From positions 11,300,084-11,360,083 of the forward strand of contig NC_064044.1 in assembly GCF_932526225.1 (NCBI RefSeq): a stretch of DNA of 60,000 nt, given 5' to 3'. Under the pieces are notes generated by a model. The model was not told the origin of the DNA. It saw nothing but the letters and a program-made list of their open reading frames with translations, and searched no databases. This stretch comes from Nematostella vectensis (taxonomy: Eukaryota; Cnidaria; Anthozoa; Actiniaria; Edwardsiidae). Shown here piece after piece: positions 57,677 to 60,000 of the stretch (the first letter of the stretch is position 1; every line of letters starts with the position of its first letter). The position numbers and the translations under genes are program-made.

Positions 57677-57690
57677 GACAGATTATTAAG

Positions 57691-58074
57691 ATGAGAATTA
57701 TATGACCAATTATAGACGATCTTTTGTTTTCCATATTATGCAAGTTATAAAAAGTGGCATTCTGCATACTTGACGCACCCTAATTTTGAAGGTCATTTTG
57801 GAGTGAAAAAAATAAATATGGGTAAATATGTTAAATCTAAAGTGAAAAACAGTACATTTTCCTTTTTTATCTTATTCTCTCAATTCAGCAATTACGGAGT
57901 GGAATAGTGGGTGTAACAATAGTGGGTGAAACAAAAATCCATTACTCACACCTCCACCTGTAATTGAAACAGTGGGATTTTTTAATGTTTGCTTACAACA
58001 AAATGGGTTCTTGACTCGCCAGCCCGTTGTTGTTTCCATTCGCTCCTTCAACGCTAACTTCTACGTTAGGTAAT
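57691..58074. other. Unassigned sequence right of the LINE
   Basis: AT-rich, with a short run of gtgggtgaaac/gtgggtgtaac direct repeats near 57905. No gene recognised. Confidence 0.35.
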
Positions 58075-58738
58075 TCTTATTCAAAAAAGTCATTGTCAAG
58101 CAATAACGACAAGAAAGATTCTTCTCCGGTAATATTATCTTGTTGCTTTTGGAATGTTGTTTGCCGATTTGCATAACAATGGTTGTGCAAAACTTTAGCG
58201 CTTGCTGGATAATCCTCATTTAACAGATAAACTCCAAGTTCATCATCTTCATAATTTTAAAAGGATGCCACATTTTTTAGAGCTTCCGAGTTTGGATGCT
58301 TCAAGGGGCTATCCTTTGAAGCTCTTTTGAAGCGAGGAGGCGAACGCTTGGAGTCCCACCTTCTTTAACTTGGCTGTGATCTTCCACCTGCGATTTATTG
58401 TAGTAAAACTTCTCTACCAGAGAAAACTTGTTCTGCTGTAAAATTGACTACCGCTTGACTATTGAGGCTACTCTGCACTTGCTTACTTTACAAACCCGAC
58501 GAAATTGTTCCGTGAAGTTAATCGATGTACAGTACCAACAATAGTTTCAAGACTTTGATAAGTCCTTCAGTTGTTTTTGTATTGAAGAAGCTTTTTTGAC
58601 CTGATGTATTAAATTTTTTCTGCAAATAAGGCAGCAACTATCTTTTGTGAAAATCCTCATTTCGGGAGTTTTTGGCAAGTTCTGAACGGATATTCTTGGT
58701 TGTTTTCTAAGCAGAGAATTACTAGGGGTAAGGGACAT
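58075..58738 (-). pseudogene. Possible decayed cysteine-rich gene fragment
   Basis: On the minus strand an open frame (58738-58547) holds DSCCLICRKNLIHQVKKASS. Further on in other frames are VCKVSKCRVASIVKR and, near 58250-58075, a stretch YEDDELGVYLLNEDYPAS that ends in a stop. The pieces are broken by several stops and frame changes. I read them as one decayed gene with a zinc-binding N-terminus, but the family is not identified, and unrelated chance frames cannot be excluded. Confidence 0.3.
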
Positions 58739-60000
58739 TACAAAGTGCCATTTGTTTGTTTACTGGTTTTTATTCCGCGCGCTAGTTGATTTGATTCAAA
58801 GGTGTCGCCATACGTCATGTGCTAAATGTCACAGTCCTTTCCTGCGCATGAACAACAGGATTAGTTTCGACCCATGGCAAAGGTCTCTTTTCCTTTTGAA
58901 TGTCAGCCCAGTGAAATACAAAGAAAAGAGACAGGGAACCTGACACCCACCACCAAAATTTACCAAATTGATTGAAAAATTTAAAGTTTATTAATGGAGG
59001 AATACCTTGCTCATAGACAGTATTTATTGTCAATGAGAGTTTTCTCCATCATTGCTGCCTTCTCCGCACTTTACTTTAATATCTAAACTATACTCATTTA
59101 CTCTATATATTTAATGTATTTGGATAGAGAGAACCTTTGTCGACCTTCCATTCTTAGAATGTGTCATATAGGGTGAATATTTTATGAAATATTAATATTA
59201 GAAAATATTGGATATATGGGTATATTAAATTTATTTTATATAATTAAATGGTAATACATCAGATGGTATCAATAAGACAATAAACAAAAAAAGTTGTCTT
59301 AAATAATGTTATTCACATCCCTAATACTTTAATACAATTCCTTAATATATAATAATAGTAATAACAACAACAACAACAGTAGCAGCAGCAATAAAAGCAA
59401 CAACAATGATAACAACAACAATAATAGCAACAACAATAGCAAAAAGAATAGCAATAATAGCTATAATCTATTTATATAGCACTATTTCTTTAAAAAAAAA
59501 AACAGCACTTCACATTTATTGAAATTAATTATAATAAAAAAAGAAATAAGATGATTCTAGAGAGTTTAATCAACCGATTGTTAAAAATTATAAATCACTT
59601 AACATTCTAAATTACAAAGCCTTTCTTACCTGAAATTTTCTCAAGAAAACAAGTCCTCAAGCTTATCCATAACAAATCTCCTCGACCTCATTCTTGTATG
59701 TAAACTCATCTCCTCAGTAATTTATGAGTTCCGTTTGCCATCCACTCCATGCATAATCTTTTTATTCTACATTTCACTGGGTCTGTCACATAAGCTTCTA
59801 TAGTTTCCTTTTTTTTCTTCAGTGTGCCTTTTTCTTGGACAGCAACAAAGGAGTGTTCTGAATTTTTGGTATTGTACCTTGCTTGAAGATCATCATTGGT
59901 TTTAACTTGGAACAATTAGTGGCACACCCTATTGCAACTGTAACAGTTTTTGTTATTGCCAGGCATTCTGATCTTTCTAGTTCTCGTGTGGATCATGGGC
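58739..60000. other. Unassigned AT-rich right end
   Basis: No gene recognised. A short minus-strand frame at 59915-59706 (MFQVKTNDDLQARYNTK) has no domain that I know. A trinucleotide tract lies at 59345-59460. Confidence 0.35.
59345..59460. repeat. Imperfect (AAC/AAT)n trinucleotide tract
   Basis: Mixed caa, ata and agc triplets, e.g. aacaacaacaacagtagc, extend for about 115 bp. Confidence 0.8.

Larger units (their letters stand above)
53484..57690 (-). mobile_element. Nearly complete two-ORF LINE (CR1/Rex-like)
   Basis: ORF1 (57676-56837) and ORF2 (56735-53820) are both intact. A 101-bp gap separates them. The 3' untranslated part contains a homopolymer, an ATT microsatellite and a strong stem-loop, and ends in four GAAT-type tetramers (about 53487-53503). 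Such short tandem tails are typical of CR1-group LINEs. The 5' boundary is approximate. Confidence 0.88.

Noticed and set aside
59706-59915. Minus-strand 69-residue frame near the right edge
   Set aside because: No recognisable motif, start context or neighbouring exon; it is left as unassigned sequence.

Overview
This is an animal (eukaryotic) genome window, most likely from an anthozoan cnidarian such as a sea anemone or coral. The genes are metazoan, contain spliceosomal introns with GT..AG ends, and sit among CR1-like LINEs, a Ty3/gypsy-type LTR element, several small inverted-repeat elements and a RAG1-like relic. The phylum is an inference from gene and transposon content, because no single sequence proves it. 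I reconstructed spliced genes by hand from splice signals and checked that the reading frame closes across every junction.

Left part (1-27 kb). A GCM-domain transcription factor gene runs on the minus strand from 7972 to beyond the left edge (10 coding exons seen). A two-exon plus-strand gene (11216-12899) joins a PIN/NYN-like N-terminus to C2H2-type zinc fingers. An EFCAB6-like gene (minus strand, 26878-15067, 21 exons, 928 aa) encodes serial EF-hand modules. Its introns carry many tandem arrays and three small inverted-repeat elements.

Middle (27-42 kb). A short divergent interval with a perfect 40-bp inverted repeat separates EFCAB6 from an intronless UBF-like HMG-box gene (27855-28802, plus). 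Tail-to-tail with it lies a CCDC6 homologue (minus, 41497-30877, 9 exons, 394 aa), four of whose introns hold large minisatellites.

Right part (42-60 kb) is a transposon graveyard, almost all on the minus strand. It holds a truncated coiled-coil repeat-family protein and a RAG1-like pseudogene (49777-44290). That relic keeps the RAG1 N-terminal zinc region, the RING region and two of the three catalytic-acid motifs. It is interrupted by a LINE reverse-transcriptase fragment and by a nearly new LTR retrotransposon with a 5-bp target duplication. Further right are a 5'- and 3'-truncated LINE, a 0.4-kb inverted-repeat element, and a LINE with two intact ORFs, a 3' stem-loop and a tetranucleotide tail.

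Two themes stand out. First, the RAG1-like relic has vertebrate-RAG1-like domain order, including the N-terminal zinc domain. Second, many tandem arrays in this window appear to be seeded by exon sequence or exon edges. Splice donors, splice acceptors, internal coding segments and even a stop codon have been copied into adjacent arrays in four different genes.
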